IMG/VR virus record: IMGVR_UViG_3300017963_000552
Location: 1 to 32,873 of that record
Reading direction: 5' to 3' (one strand)
From: a virus
Length of the DNA: 32,873 bases
Shown: piece after piece, positions 6,499 to 15,204 of the stretch
Layout: every line of letters starts with the position of its first letter
Position numbering within the stretch: position 1 is the first letter of the stretch
Translations under genes and position numbers: made by a program
Notes under the pieces: model-generated
Told to the model about the DNA's origin: nothing
Databases searched by the model: none
Seen by the model: only the letters and a program-made list of their open reading frames with translations

Positions 6499-8619
6499 AT
6501 GGGCATGATGAGCGCACTGCGGCGGATGTTCGGACCGAAAGGCCTGAAGTATGGTGTCGTGCTGCGCGAGGGCGACCGACAGCCGCGCTGGACGCCGGAC
6601 AACTACCAGCAGTTGGCCAAGGAGGGTTACGAGCAGAATGTGTACGTGTTCAGGTCGATTGATCTGGTGGCCGTGAACGGTGCGCGAATTCCGTGGACGC
6701 TCTTTCGGGTCGGCCGTGACGGCGAGCCCACCGAGATCAAGAGCCATCCGCTGCTGACCCTGCTTCAGAAGCCCAACGCGCTGAACAGCAAGGCGCCATT
6801 TTTCGAGAACGTGATCGGCTACCGGCAGCTCGATGGCAACAGCTACATTCGCAAGATCAAGGCCAACCAGAACGCCAAGCAGAGCGAGCTATGGACGCTT
6901 CGGCCTGACCTTGTTCGCGTGGTCCCGGGAACGAGGGCCGAGCCCGTCTGCGGCTACCTTTACGGGAGGCCCGGAAGCGAGGATTTCTTAGAACCAGACG
7001 AGGTGCTGCACTGGCGGACGTTCCACCCGCTCAATGATTTCTTCGGCCTTTCTCCGATTCGCGTGGCGGCACGTTCGGTGGATCAGTCGAACGCGGCCAG
7101 CGCCTGGAATACGGCCATGCTGCAAAACGGCGCGCGTCCGAGCGGCGTGGTCGAGGTGGACGGAACGATGACGGACCAGGCGTTCAGCCGGTGGAAAGCC
7201 GACCTGAAAAAGAAATACACCGGCGAGGCCAATGCAGGGGAGCCGATGCTGCTTGAGGGCGGCGGCACATGGAAGCAGCTCTCCCTTTCCCCGGTGGACA
7301 TGGACTACCTCAAGTCGCAGAACCTGACGGCGAAGCAAATCGCGCTGGTGTTCAACGTGCCCCCCGAAATGATCGGCGATCCGGAGGTAAAGCAGTTCGC
7401 GAACCACAAGGAAGCGCGCAAGGCACTCTACGAGGACAACATCGTGCCCCTGATGGAGAACCTGCGCGACGAGCTGAACATGTGGCTGACGCCGGACTTC
7501 GGGCCAGACCTCTATCTCGACCTCGACTTGGAGCAGGTTCCGGCGCTGCGCGAGGACCGCGACAGCAAGTGGCAGAGGGCGCAGCAGTCGACGTTCCTCA
7601 CGACGAACGAGAAGCGGGCCCTGGTGGGCTTGGAGGACATCGGGCCTGAGGGCGACGAGATTCTAGTGCCGATGAACGTTGTGCCCATTGATTTCGTGGT
7701 GGGTTCAGGCGGGAGCACGGCCGATCAAGCATCGAAGCGTGGGCCCGGGCCGGATGTCGGGAAATCCGACGATTTGGAGTCGGTCCTGGCGTTCGGCCTT
7801 GACACCGAGGAGCAGAAGGCCCAGCACTGGAAAACGATGGACCGGCGACGCGAGCTGCTGGCCAAGCAGGTGCAGTCAAAGGTCGAGAGCACGTTCGACG
7901 GCGAGCGGCGGAAGGTCAAGGCCGCCATGGCCTCTGTGAAGGCCCCTGAGCTGCTCGAGGACGCCGCGGCGAATGCGGTGGTAGGCAATGCCCCTTCGTG
8001 GACCGAGATGTACGAGAAGGGCATCTACGGGCCTGTGGCAGACAACCTGGCCACCGACGTGTTCCGCGGCCTCAAGCGTCAGGCCGGGGCACGCGAGGTC
8101 AAGCAGGACGACCTGGAGGGCGCGAGGGCCATTTGGGGCGCCCAGATTGCCGAGTACGTCAACTCCAACCTTGCGGCGAGGGTGACGGGGGTACTCGACA
8201 CGACGCGGAAGCAGATCGCGCGTATCATTCAGAACGGCATCGACGAGGGCTTGGGCGCTGCCGAAATCAAGCGCCAGGTCGACGGCCTGTACTTGGAGCA
8301 GATCATTCCGAACCGCTCGGCCGTGATCGCGCGCACCGAGACGATCGCGGCGTCGAATCTTGGCAGTCAGCTCGGCGCCAAGGCGGTCGGAATGCCGCTT
8401 GACAAGGAATGGATCAGCACCAAGGACGGCCGGGTGCGCGGGCTTGAGCCGGGCGACGAGTTTGACCACCGCGAATCAACGATCAGCAGCGTGGACATCG
8501 ACGAGCCGTACACCGTGAGCGGCCAGCAGATGATGTTCCCGGGAGATTCAAGCAAGGGCGCATCGGCCGGCAACACGGTCAACTGTCGATGCACAGAGGG
8601 CTACAGGGTGAGGAGATAG
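6499..8619 (+). CDS. Portal protein fused to MuF-like head morphogenesis domain
   Basis: The first ~400 of 706 residues are an HK97-type portal: 'ENVYVFRSIDLVAVNG'-like start, 'PLLTLLQKPN', 'YGRPGSEDFLEPDEVLHWR', 'SQNLTAKQIALVFNVPPEM', then 'NHKEARKALYEDNIVPLME'. The portal ring is the DNA entry point and docking site for terminase and tail. The C-terminal ~260 residues are a MuF-type (SPP1 gp7/Mu gpF) minor head domain: 'RSAVIARTETIAASNLG', 'DKEWISTKDGRVR' and the closing 'NTVNCRCTEGY'. The two are separate genes in SPP1 and Mu; here no stop or start separates them. SD is weak (GAGGTGAAGCA). Confidence 0.93.
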   Translation: MGMMSALRRMFGPKGLKYGVVLREGDRQPRWTPDNYQQLAKEGYEQNVYVFRSIDLVAVNGARIPWTLFRVGRDGEPTEIKSHPLLTLLQKPNALNSKAPFFENVIGYRQLDGNSYIRKIKANQNAKQSELWTLRPDLVRVVPGTRAEPVCGYLYGRPGSEDFLEPDEVLHWRTFHPLNDFFGLSPIRVAARSVDQSNAASAWNTAMLQNGARPSGVVEVDGTMTDQAFSRWKADLKKKYTGEANAGEPMLLEGGGTWKQLSLSPVDMDYLKSQNLTAKQIALVFNVPPEMIGDPEVKQFANHKEARKALYEDNIVPLMENLRDELNMWLTPDFGPDLYLDLDLEQVPALREDRDSKWQRAQQSTFLTTNEKRALVGLEDIGPEGDEILVPMNVVPIDFVVGSGGSTADQASKRGPGPDVGKSDDLESVLAFGLDTEEQKAQHWKTMDRRRELLAKQVQSKVESTFDGERRKVKAAMASVKAPELLEDAAANAVVGNAPSWTEMYEKGIYGPVADNLATDVFRGLKRQAGAREVKQDDLEGARAIWGAQIAEYVNSNLAARVTGVLDTTRKQIARIIQNGIDEGLGAAEIKRQVDGLYLEQIIPNRSAVIARTETIAASNLGSQLGAKAVGMPLDKEWISTKDGRVRGLEPGDEFDHRESTISSVDIDEPYTVSGQQMMFPGDSSKGASAGNTVNCRCTEGYRVRR

Positions 8620-8621
8620 GA

Positions 8622-9758
8622 ATGGAGCCGAAGCGCAACGAGAACCTGCACATCGAAATCAAGCAGGAAGACATCTCGGAGGACGGATCGTTTACGGGCT
8701 ATCTGGCCGTGTTCGACAACGTGGACTCGTGGGGGGACGCGATTCAAAAGGGAGCGTTCAAGAAGACGCTGCGCGAGCGCAAGCAGTTCACGCTGTTTTA
8801 TCAGCACGACTACGACAAGCCCATTGGCAAGTTCACCGGCAAGGAGGACGGCCACGGGCTACTGATCGACGCCGAGCTAAACCTGGACCTTCCGCTGGCG
8901 CAGGAGGTGCACTCGAACCTGAAGAAGAGCATTCTCAACGGGCTGTCGATCGGCTTCGATTCGGTCAAGTGGCTGCTCGATAAGGGCGTCCGTCTGCTGA
9001 AAGAGGTGAAGCTGTGGGAAGGGTCGGTCGTGTCCTTTCCCGCAAACGAGCTTGCTCTCGTGACGTCGGTCAAGTCGGTGGTGCCATACCAAGACCTTCC
9101 TCTGGCCGACACGGCCCGGGAATGGGATTCGGCCGCGGCAAAGAAGCGCGTGCTGGCATGGGCTGGCGACGACCTGGACGAGGCGTCGGTGCAGCGCAAG
9201 TATCAGCGTGGGTTCGTATGGTACGACCGGGAGGCAGCCGACACGCTCGCTGCCTACAAGCTGCCCATTACTGACGTGATCGACGGCACGCTTACGGCTG
9301 TGCCCAAGGGCGTGTTCGCCGCGGCTGCGGCAGTGCAGGGCGCACGTGGTGGCGTCGACATTCCAGAATCGGACATGGCCCGGGTGCGCTCGCACCTGAG
9401 CCGGTACTATAAGAAGCTCGACATGACGGCCCCCTGGGACAAGGGCGGCATCGTGGCCGAGAAGCTGGTGGAAATCATCGGTGTGGCCGAGGTCATCAAG
9501 CAGTCCGACGATCCTGCCGGCTGTGTGGACCTTGAGCTGCTGGATCACGCTGCGCAGTCACTTACGGCGCTGCACAAGAGGATCAAGGCCACAGACGGGC
9601 CGGGGGAAGGTGACGATCCCCACCCGCCTGCCGAGCCCGGTCCCTCTGGTGATGGCGATAGCGAAGACGACGGCGGCGAGCAGGAGAAGGCGGCCCAGGA
9701 TTTGCTGGGCCGGGTCAATGCGTTTCTGAAGGAGAAGCGGGAGATAACCAATGGATGA
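8622..9758 (+). CDS. HK97-like prohead protease with long C-terminal extension
   Basis: Residues ~8-165 match the S78 prohead protease: 'GYLAVFDNVDSWGD', 'LFYQHDYDKPIGK' and 'LNGLSIGFDS'. His62 and Ser109 fit the catalytic residues. The enzyme matures the capsid by cleaving the scaffold domain of the capsid protein. The protein is 378 residues, almost twice the catalytic core. The extension contains a conserved-looking module ('RVLAWAGDD', 'RGFVWYDREAADTLAAYKLP', 'QGARGGVDIP') seen on some phage proteases, and an acidic Pro/Gly-rich tail that may act as an internal scaffold. Start ATG 8622 is preceded by AGGAGATAGGA. The end overlaps the capsid gene by 8 nt. Confidence 0.88.
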   Translation: MEPKRNENLHIEIKQEDISEDGSFTGYLAVFDNVDSWGDAIQKGAFKKTLRERKQFTLFYQHDYDKPIGKFTGKEDGHGLLIDAELNLDLPLAQEVHSNLKKSILNGLSIGFDSVKWLLDKGVRLLKEVKLWEGSVVSFPANELALVTSVKSVVPYQDLPLADTAREWDSAAAKKRVLAWAGDDLDEASVQRKYQRGFVWYDREAADTLAAYKLPITDVIDGTLTAVPKGVFAAAAAVQGARGGVDIPESDMARVRSHLSRYYKKLDMTAPWDKGGIVAEKLVEIIGVAEVIKQSDDPAGCVDLELLDHAAQSLTALHKRIKATDGPGEGDDPHPPAEPGPSGDGDSEDDGGEQEKAAQDLLGRVNAFLKEKREITNG

Positions 9759-10899
9759 AATCAAGACCATTGAGGAACTCGGTCGCGCATTCGAGCAGTT
9801 CAAAGAGGTGAACGAAAAGCTTGAAAAGCAGGTCGAGGAGAAGGGCGCCGAGCTGGGCCAGACGCGCGAGCATCTGGAGCGGCTTAACGGCCAGATCGAG
9901 GAGCTTCAGGTGAAGCTGAAGCGTCCGGCTCAGCATGGGGCCGATGGCCACGAGCTGTCGCAGGACGATGCTGAGAGAAAGTCCGCGTTCTGGGACTTCG
10001 CGCGCAAGGGCGACCGTATGTCGCCGGAAAGCGCCAAGGCGCTGCAAACCGACAAAGACCCGAACGGTGGGTACGTGATGAGCCCCGCCACGCGGGAACC
10101 GCTCGTGCGGAAGCTGATCGAGACGTCGCCGATTCGCCAGCTGGCAACGGTGTACTCGATTTCCACGGGCGACGCAGTCGAGATTCCGGTCGAGGGGTCC
10201 ACGGACTTTTCGGCGAGCTGGGTCGGTGAGCGCGGGTCGCGTAGTGAGACAACGGCCGGCACCTTCAAGATGGAGGTGGTGCCCACTCACGAGATGTACG
10301 CCAACCCGTTCGTGACCCAGAAGATGATCGACGACGCGCAGTTTGACATGGAAGCGTACGTGATGGACCGCCTCGGGATTCGCTTCGGCGTGAGCGAGGG
10401 CACCGCGTTCGTCACCGGTTCCGGCGTGAATCAGCCGGAAGGCATCCTGACGGACTCGAACGTCACCTCGGTGAACAGCGGTGCGGCTTCTGACCTGACG
10501 GCCGACGGCCTCATCCAGCTGTACTACGAGGGCGTGGCCGATCCGTACGCCAAGAACGGTTCTTGGCTGGCCAAGCGCGCCACGGTGGGCCGTATCCGTC
10601 GTCTCAAGGACGGCGCCGGCCAGTACCTGTGGCAGCCCGGTCTGGCGCAGGGTTCCCCGGACATGATCCTCGGGCGCCCGGTGTACGAGGCCGTGGACAT
10701 GCCCGCCATTGCGTCCGACGCCTACCCGGTAGTGTTCGGCGACATCCGTGCCGGGTATGTGATCGTGGACCGTACCGACATCCGGCTGAATCGTGACCCG
10801 TACACGAACAAGCCGAACGTCGAGATGTACACGACCAAGCGTGTTGGTGGCCAGGTCGTTCTGGCCGAGGCGATCGCCAAGCAGAAGTGCTCGACGTAA
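9751..10899 (+). CDS. HK97-fold major capsid protein
   Basis: 382 residues. The first ~60 are a Glu/Lys/Gln-rich coiled coil (FEQFKEVNEKLEKQVEEKG), the delta scaffold domain that the protease is expected to remove. The rest has the family landmarks: 'DPNGGYVMSPATREPLVRKL', 'SPIRQLATVYS', 'EIPVEGSTDFSASWVGE', 'GSGVNQPEGIL', 'GSWLAKRATVGRIRRLKD' and 'PVVFGDIRAGYVIVDR'. It would assemble the icosahedral shell. Position after portal and protease is canonical. The overlap with the protease gene suggests coupled translation, although a capsid protein must be made in large excess. Confidence 0.95.
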   Translation: MDEIKTIEELGRAFEQFKEVNEKLEKQVEEKGAELGQTREHLERLNGQIEELQVKLKRPAQHGADGHELSQDDAERKSAFWDFARKGDRMSPESAKALQTDKDPNGGYVMSPATREPLVRKLIETSPIRQLATVYSISTGDAVEIPVEGSTDFSASWVGERGSRSETTAGTFKMEVVPTHEMYANPFVTQKMIDDAQFDMEAYVMDRLGIRFGVSEGTAFVTGSGVNQPEGILTDSNVTSVNSGAASDLTADGLIQLYYEGVADPYAKNGSWLAKRATVGRIRRLKDGAGQYLWQPGLAQGSPDMILGRPVYEAVDMPAIASDAYPVVFGDIRAGYVIVDRTDIRLNRDPYTNKPNVEMYTTKRVGGQVVLAEAIAKQKCST

Positions 10900-10911
10900 G
10901 GGGGTGAACTG

Positions 10912-11991
10912 ATGGCGAATACCTCCAACTATCTGGAACAGGGCGGAGCCCGGACGGTCATCGGGGGCAGCCTCGATGTGGTATCGGGTGGCGACCTGGA
11001 CATCGAGTCCGGAGGTGCTTTCAAGATCGCCGGGGTGCAGGTCACGGCATCGGCTGCCCAGCTGAACGCCGTGTCAAGTATCCTGACGGTGGCGAACAAG
11101 ACCGGGGCGGAGCTGACCAAGGGCACGCTGGTATATATCAGCGGGTACGACGCGACGCTCGATGCCCCTACGGTCACGAAGTCCGACGCGGACGACGGCA
11201 CCAAGAAGGCGCAATACGTGGTGACGGCGGCGATTGCCAACAACGCCACGGGCACGGTGGACGACAAGTGCGTCGTCACCGGGCTGAACACCAACTCCTA
11301 TACGGTCGGGGACCAGCTCTACGAGAGCGGCACGGCCGGAGCGTTCACCGACACTGCCCCGACTGCGGCCGATGACGACCGCATCAAGGTTGGCGTGGTC
11401 AAGGTCAAGAGCGCGACCGTGGGAGAGGTGTATTTCGACATCGGCGGCTACGTGGACAGTGAACGCTACCTGAACTCGGTCACGGCTGGAACGGCCGCGG
11501 CGAGCCAGGCGGTGGTGCTGGACGCGAACAAGCACGTGGATGAGGTCAACACGGCCAGCCTGAAGCTCGGAGCTTCGGGGTCCACGGTAGCGGTGACGTC
11601 GACTGCGGCCGAGCTGAATACCGTTGACGGGAAAGCGGCTGGCTGCACGTACACGATCGGAGCGGAAGCGGCCAACGTCATCAACTGCGGTTTCCAGATC
11701 GAGGATGCCGCCGGCGGTGACCTGGCCGAGCGGGCGTGTCTGTTTGCCTATCTGTCGGACGATGCCAACGGCGACTCGATCGCCGCGTCGGCGCCGGACG
11801 GCGGTGTGGCCGTGGGCACGGATGGTCTGGCCATTCCGGTGGTCACGAGCAAGGCGTGGATGCTGACCTGCGAATCGGACGGCAACATCGATCTGGACAT
11901 CACGGAGTCGGGAGCGGCAACGTGGTACATGATCCTGGTGCTGCCGAATGGCGAGCTGGTGGCGTCTGCGGCCATCACCTTTGCCGCATGA
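10912..11991 (+). CDS. Probable head decoration or head fibre protein
   Basis: A Thr/Ala/Gly/Asp-rich 359-residue protein, just after the capsid gene and behind a strong SD (AAGGGGGTGAACTG). Residues ~40-190 contain a beta-rich domain ('LTKGTLVYISGYDA' and 'VGDQLYESGTAGAFTDTA') resembling decoration and head-fibre modules. Two copies of the phage fibre motif are visible: 'ASAAQLNAVSS' near the start and 'TSTAAELNTVDG' near residue 230. The last ~120 residues form a further beta domain. It probably sits on the capsid surface; whether it is a cement protein or a fibre is not decided by sequence. Confidence 0.7.
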   Translation: MANTSNYLEQGGARTVIGGSLDVVSGGDLDIESGGAFKIAGVQVTASAAQLNAVSSILTVANKTGAELTKGTLVYISGYDATLDAPTVTKSDADDGTKKAQYVVTAAIANNATGTVDDKCVVTGLNTNSYTVGDQLYESGTAGAFTDTAPTAADDDRIKVGVVKVKSATVGEVYFDIGGYVDSERYLNSVTAGTAAASQAVVLDANKHVDEVNTASLKLGASGSTVAVTSTAAELNTVDGKAAGCTYTIGAEAANVINCGFQIEDAAGGDLAERACLFAYLSDDANGDSIAASAPDGGVAVGTDGLAIPVVTSKAWMLTCESDGNIDLDITESGAATWYMILVLPNGELVASAAITFAA

Positions 11992-12007
11992 TGAAAGGAG
12001 ATAACGA

Positions 12008-12445
12008 ATGGCGGTGAAAGACCTTCACGACAATGTCCAGGCCAACGTGGCGCTGAAGATTCAGCAGATCGCGACGGACACCACGACCAGTGGTGAGGAC
12101 ATCGACAGAAGCGGTTTTGAGAGCGTGGAATTTCTGCTGTTCATCGGCACCCTGACCGACGGCGACTACGCGCCGAACATTCAGGAGGCTGACGACGACG
12201 GGGCCGGTTCGCCGGACACGTACTCGAACGTGGCCGCTGCCGACATGATCGGCACCGAGGCGGGCGCGACGTTCGACGCGGACACGGACGACGACACGAT
12301 CGGCAAGATCGGCTACATCGGCACCAAGAAGTGGGTGCGGATGCAGATTGTCTCGACCAACACGTCGAGCGGCGCGTATTTGGGTGGCGTTGCCCTGCTG
12401 GGCGATGCGCGCCACCTGCCCAAGAGCACTCAGGTGACGACCTGA
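12008..12445 (+). CDS. Probable head structural protein, 145 aa
   Basis: 145 acidic residues, preceded by an ideal AAGGAGATAACGA ribosome binding site. The 'SGFESVEFLLFIGTLTDGD' segment with 'KIGYIGTKKWVRMQIV' matches a type of small beta-rich protein often found after capsid and decoration genes in siphophages. No catalytic motif is present. The strong SD and its place before a terminator suggest high expression with the capsid and decoration proteins. Probable minor decoration or stabilising protein. Confidence 0.65.
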   Translation: MAVKDLHDNVQANVALKIQQIATDTTTSGEDIDRSGFESVEFLLFIGTLTDGDYAPNIQEADDDGAGSPDTYSNVAAADMIGTEAGATFDADTDDDTIGKIGYIGTKKWVRMQIVSTNTSSGAYLGGVALLGDARHLPKSTQVTT

Positions 12446-12459
12446 GGGTGAGTTACTTG

Positions 12460-12490
12460 CCGGGGGGGCTTCGGCCCCCTCGGCCTTTTC
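12460..12490 (+). terminator. Intrinsic terminator with UUCG loop inside the virion operon
   Basis: A 10-bp GC-rich stem (12460-12469 with 12474-12483, one G-U) closes a TTCG tetraloop and is followed by CCTTTTC. An overlapping alternative hairpin, 12481-12486 with 12493-12498, covers part of the GGAGG ribosome binding site (12491-12495) of the next gene. The site lies between capsid/decoration genes and connectors, so it probably acts as a partial terminator. Confidence 0.8.
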
Positions 12491-12500
12491 GGAGGCCGTG

Positions 12501-13163
12501 ATGAGCTACAAGGATACGATCTGGGGCGCTGGCGATGGGCTGTCTGGTTCTAAGCGTGCTGTGGGCTGGGATAATGCCCATCGCGCGCGTAGGACCACTG
12601 ACGCGACCGTGGAGCCGATCACGAGCGCACAGGTCAAGCTCTATGCGCGGATCGACACGTCAGATGATGATGCTCTCGTCACCAGCCTGATCACGGCGGC
12701 GAGGCGCGCTGCCGAGGACTACTCGAATCGCGCCTTCATCACACAGACCTGGACCATGTACCTCGACACGTACCCGGATACGGACTACATCGAGCTTCCG
12801 AGGCCGTACCTTCAGAGCACGAGCTTTGCGATTAGCTCGTTCGACGAGGACGACACGGAAACGACGTTCAGCTCGGACAACTACATCATCAGCACGAACA
12901 GCCTTCCGGGGCGTGTGACACTGCGCAAGGATAACGTGTGGCCGAGCGACCTACGGGCCGCTGACGGCATCAAGATCGTGTGGAAGTGCGGGTGGGGAGC
13001 GAGCGCGGACAACGTGCCGGATGACGTCAAGACGGCCGTGAAGCTGATTTTCAACGAGATGTACCAGCACAGACTGGACGCTGACTTCAACGCGACCATG
13101 AGCGAGCAGGTGCCGTACGCATCGCGTGCGATCCTCAACAGCTACAGGGTGCCGAACATATGA
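12501..13163 (+). CDS. Head-tail connector protein (HK97 gp6-like)
   Basis: A 220-residue protein of the phage QLRG/gp6-like connector family, which forms a ring below the portal. Evidence: 'EPITSAQVKLYARIDTSDDD', 'LITAARRAAEDYSNRAFITQ', 'YIELPRPYLQSTSFAI' and 'VPDDVKTAVKLIFNEMYQHR'. These give an N-terminal helix bundle followed by a beta domain, as in gp6 homologues. Start is ATG 12501, five nt after GGAGG; the preceding GTG 12498 is less likely. It overlaps the next gene by 4 nt. Confidence 0.85.
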   Translation: MSYKDTIWGAGDGLSGSKRAVGWDNAHRARRTTDATVEPITSAQVKLYARIDTSDDDALVTSLITAARRAAEDYSNRAFITQTWTMYLDTYPDTDYIELPRPYLQSTSFAISSFDEDDTETTFSSDNYIISTNSLPGRVTLRKDNVWPSDLRAADGIKIVWKCGWGASADNVPDDVKTAVKLIFNEMYQHRLDADFNATMSEQVPYASRAILNSYRVPNI

Positions 13164-13522
13164 GCATCCGAGATGTGACACTCAGGCCGGGCGAGCTTCG
13201 GCACCGGATCACGTTCCTGACGTTGACCAAGACGCCGGACGCTGGCGGCGGTCGCGCCGTGGTGGAGCATACCGAGTTCACGGTGTGGGCCGACATTCGG
13301 CCAGCGAGTAGGAACGAGGTGTTTGAGGGCGAGCAGGTGCGGGGGACGGTTACCCACGACGTGCTGATCCGCGACTCGTCGGAGGTTCAGGCGCTGAACC
13401 TTGTGGAGTGCCGAATCAGCTTCGACACGAGTCGTCGGTTTGAGGTGCTTGCAGTGGCACGACCGGCCGAGCGAGGGGCGCTGGTGAGACTACGTTGCCG
13501 CGAGGTGCCGTACGATGGGTGA
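13160..13522 (+). CDS. Head closure / head-tail joining protein
   Basis: The 120-residue product follows the phage head-tail joining pattern (SPP1 gp16 type): 'PGELRHRITFLTL', 'VWADIRPASRNEVFEGEQ', 'THDVLIRDS' and 'RRFEVLAVARPAERG'. This protein caps the filled head and gives the tail attachment site. It is translationally coupled on both sides (4-nt and 8-nt overlaps) and in the order expected after the connector. Confidence 0.82.
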   Translation: MSIRDVTLRPGELRHRITFLTLTKTPDAGGGRAVVEHTEFTVWADIRPASRNEVFEGEQVRGTVTHDVLIRDSSEVQALNLVECRISFDTSRRFEVLAVARPAERGALVRLRCREVPYDG

Positions 13523-13973
13523 TCGGATAACGCTACGGGTACGAGGGGCGACGACGGTCGCCAAGAAGCTGAAGCTCATGGACCGTCTCACGGGTGCCCG
13601 TGTGCGCTCTCAGGTCAACGAGAGCGCCATCAACATCCAGAGGGAGGCCAAGCGCAAGGCCAATTTCGATGGCGGACTTGAGGGCACAGGGCGCTCTTAT
13701 GGGCTCTTGAAGGCGTCCATCCAGGTCAAGGAGTTCTTTCGCGGGCTTGCTGCGCAGATCGGGCCCACGGTCCGATACGGGGCATTCGTGGAGTTCGGCA
13801 CTGGACGTAGAGGTGCCGGGCATCCGCACCCGAAGCTGCCGGGCGGATACAGGCACGGGCAGAAGGCCGGAATGGCCGCGCAGCCGTACCTGACTCCAGC
13901 GTATGAGGAGGAGCTGCCGAAATACCTTGAGGGGATCGAGGTGGCCGTGAAGAAAAGCGCAAGGGGTAAGTGA
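13515..13973 (+). CDS. HK97 gp10-like neck/tail completion protein
   Basis: 152 basic residues in the HK97 gp10 pattern: N-terminal 'RVRGATTVAKKLKLMDR', a helix 'VNESAINIQREAKRKA', then 'TVRYGAFVEFGTGRRG' and 'AAQPYLTPAYEEELPKYLE'. The 'YGAFVEFGTG...PYLTPA' combination is typical of this family. It is thought to help complete the neck or tail. It overlaps both neighbours (8 nt before, 1 nt after as TGATG). Confidence 0.85.
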   Translation: MGDRITLRVRGATTVAKKLKLMDRLTGARVRSQVNESAINIQREAKRKANFDGGLEGTGRSYGLLKASIQVKEFFRGLAAQIGPTVRYGAFVEFGTGRRGAGHPHPKLPGGYRHGQKAGMAAQPYLTPAYEEELPKYLEGIEVAVKKSARGK

Positions 13974-14398
13974 TGGCCACGGCGAAGCTCGCTGATTGGG
14001 AGGTACAGAAGGCGGTCCGTACGCTGCTGACCGGCGACACCGAAGTGACTGACCGCGTGCAGGGCATCTACGACGACGTACCGCAGAACGAGGCGCTTCC
14101 CTACATCACGATCGGGGACATCAGTTCGAGTTCGTTTCGAACGCATTCGCGTTTTGGGCAGATGCTGGCTCTTGAGGTGAACATCTGGTCTGACTATGAG
14201 GGCAACTACGAAGCCCTCGACATTGCCGAGGAGGTAAACCGACTGCTGGGCGACGTGACTGGTATCAGCGTTGGTGACCACGACTTCATCGCGAGCTGGT
14301 TTATGGGGTCCGCAAGGACCGTGGAAATGGACGATGAGGACAGGAAGCTGTACCGCATCGCCCTGCGTTATCGTATCGGCTTGCACGATACGGTGTAA
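13973..14398 (+). CDS. Tail completion/terminator protein (DUF3168-like)
   Basis: 141 residues with the DUF3168 tail-terminator layout: 'EVQKAVRTLLTGDTEVTDRV', 'IYDDVPQNEALPYITIGD', 'MLALEVNIWSDYEGNYEAL', 'AEEVNRLLGD' and 'YRIALRYRI'. Such proteins form a ring that ends tail-tube polymerisation and joins tail to head. ATG 13973 overlaps the previous stop; GTG 13970 in the same frame is an alternative only one codon longer. Confidence 0.82.
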   Translation: MATAKLADWEVQKAVRTLLTGDTEVTDRVQGIYDDVPQNEALPYITIGDISSSSFRTHSRFGQMLALEVNIWSDYEGNYEALDIAEEVNRLLGDVTGISVGDHDFIASWFMGSARTVEMDDEDRKLYRIALRYRIGLHDTV

Positions 14399-14412
14399 CC
14401 AAGGAGGCAAAC

Positions 14413-14763
14413 ATGGCTGCGGGAACGACCATCACAGCTCAGACCGGCTCGCTGTTTGGCGGGGACGAGCTGACGATGACCGCGGTGGACGACACCAACG
14501 GCAACAAGATTCTCATTGACGACAAGACCATCATTGTCGTGGAATCGAGTGGCGCTGCGGTAACGGCCACCCTCAACAGCGTTGCCGATTTGAACGAGCG
14601 TACCGGGGACATCACGGTGACCCTGGACTCGGGAGAGATCGGCTACCTGTACCCGAGCAGGCCGGCGGCATTTCGTCAAAAAACGGGCGACAATGCCGGG
14701 TATGCTCTCGTCACCTTTTCGGCTGGCACCATGACCATTGGTGCCTTCCGGTACCGCGTGTAG
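14413..14763 (+). CDS. Small virion-region protein, 116 aa
   Basis: 116 residues behind a very good SD (AAGGAGGCAAAC). The sequence is Thr/Gly/Asp-rich and beta-like throughout ('ILIDDKTIIVVES', 'GDITVTLDSGEIGYLYP', 'AGTMTIGAFRYRV'), with no charge clusters and no membrane segment. It lies between tail terminator and tail tube genes. The SD strength and composition suggest a structural component made in quantity. I do not recognise the family. Confidence 0.6.
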   Translation: MAAGTTITAQTGSLFGGDELTMTAVDDTNGNKILIDDKTIIVVESSGAAVTATLNSVADLNERTGDITVTLDSGEIGYLYPSRPAAFRQKTGDNAGYALVTFSAGTMTIGAFRYRV

Positions 14764-14773
14764 GGGGTGACAC

Positions 14774-15193
14774 ATGTCTGAGAACGCAATCGCTGGTTTC
14801 AATGGTATCCTTTACGTCGATGTGGGCGGGACGCAGACCAAGGTCGCGGATATTCGCGAGGTCTCGATTTCCATTTCGCACGACGCTTTCGAGTCGACCA
14901 GCCACGACGATTCTGGCTGGCGCGCTTTCATCACTGGACGCAGGTCGTTCACGATGAGCGCGGAGCAGCTGTACATCACGGGAGATGCGGCACAGGAGGT
15001 GCTGATCGACCGTGTGCTGGACGGCGCCAAGTTCGATTTTGAGCTTCGGCCGTACGATTCGTCCGGCGAGCGGGAGCTGTCCGGTGGGTGCTACATCACC
15101 AGCTGGGAGCTGTCGTCGCCGAACGATGACGTGATGGCCGTCTCGGTCGAAATGCAGGGGTCGCTGACCCTGAGCGATGGCACCGTCACGTAG
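14774..15193 (+). CDS. Major tail (tube) protein
   Basis: 139 residues, beta-rich, in the pattern of TP901-1-type tail tube proteins: 'GFNGILYVDVGG', 'DIREVSISISHDAFESTSHD', 'ITGRRSFTMSAEQLY' and 'ELSGGCYITSWELSSPNDD' with a final 'VSVEMQGSL'. These subunits stack as hexameric rings to form the tube. It is followed at once by a strong terminator, as expected for an abundant product at the end of a high-expression segment, and then by the tail chaperone genes. Confidence 0.82.
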   Translation: MSENAIAGFNGILYVDVGGTQTKVADIREVSISISHDAFESTSHDDSGWRAFITGRRSFTMSAEQLYITGDAAQEVLIDRVLDGAKFDFELRPYDSSGERELSGGCYITSWELSSPNDDVMAVSVEMQGSLTLSDGTVT

Positions 15194-15204
15194 CGCGTAC
15201 CATC

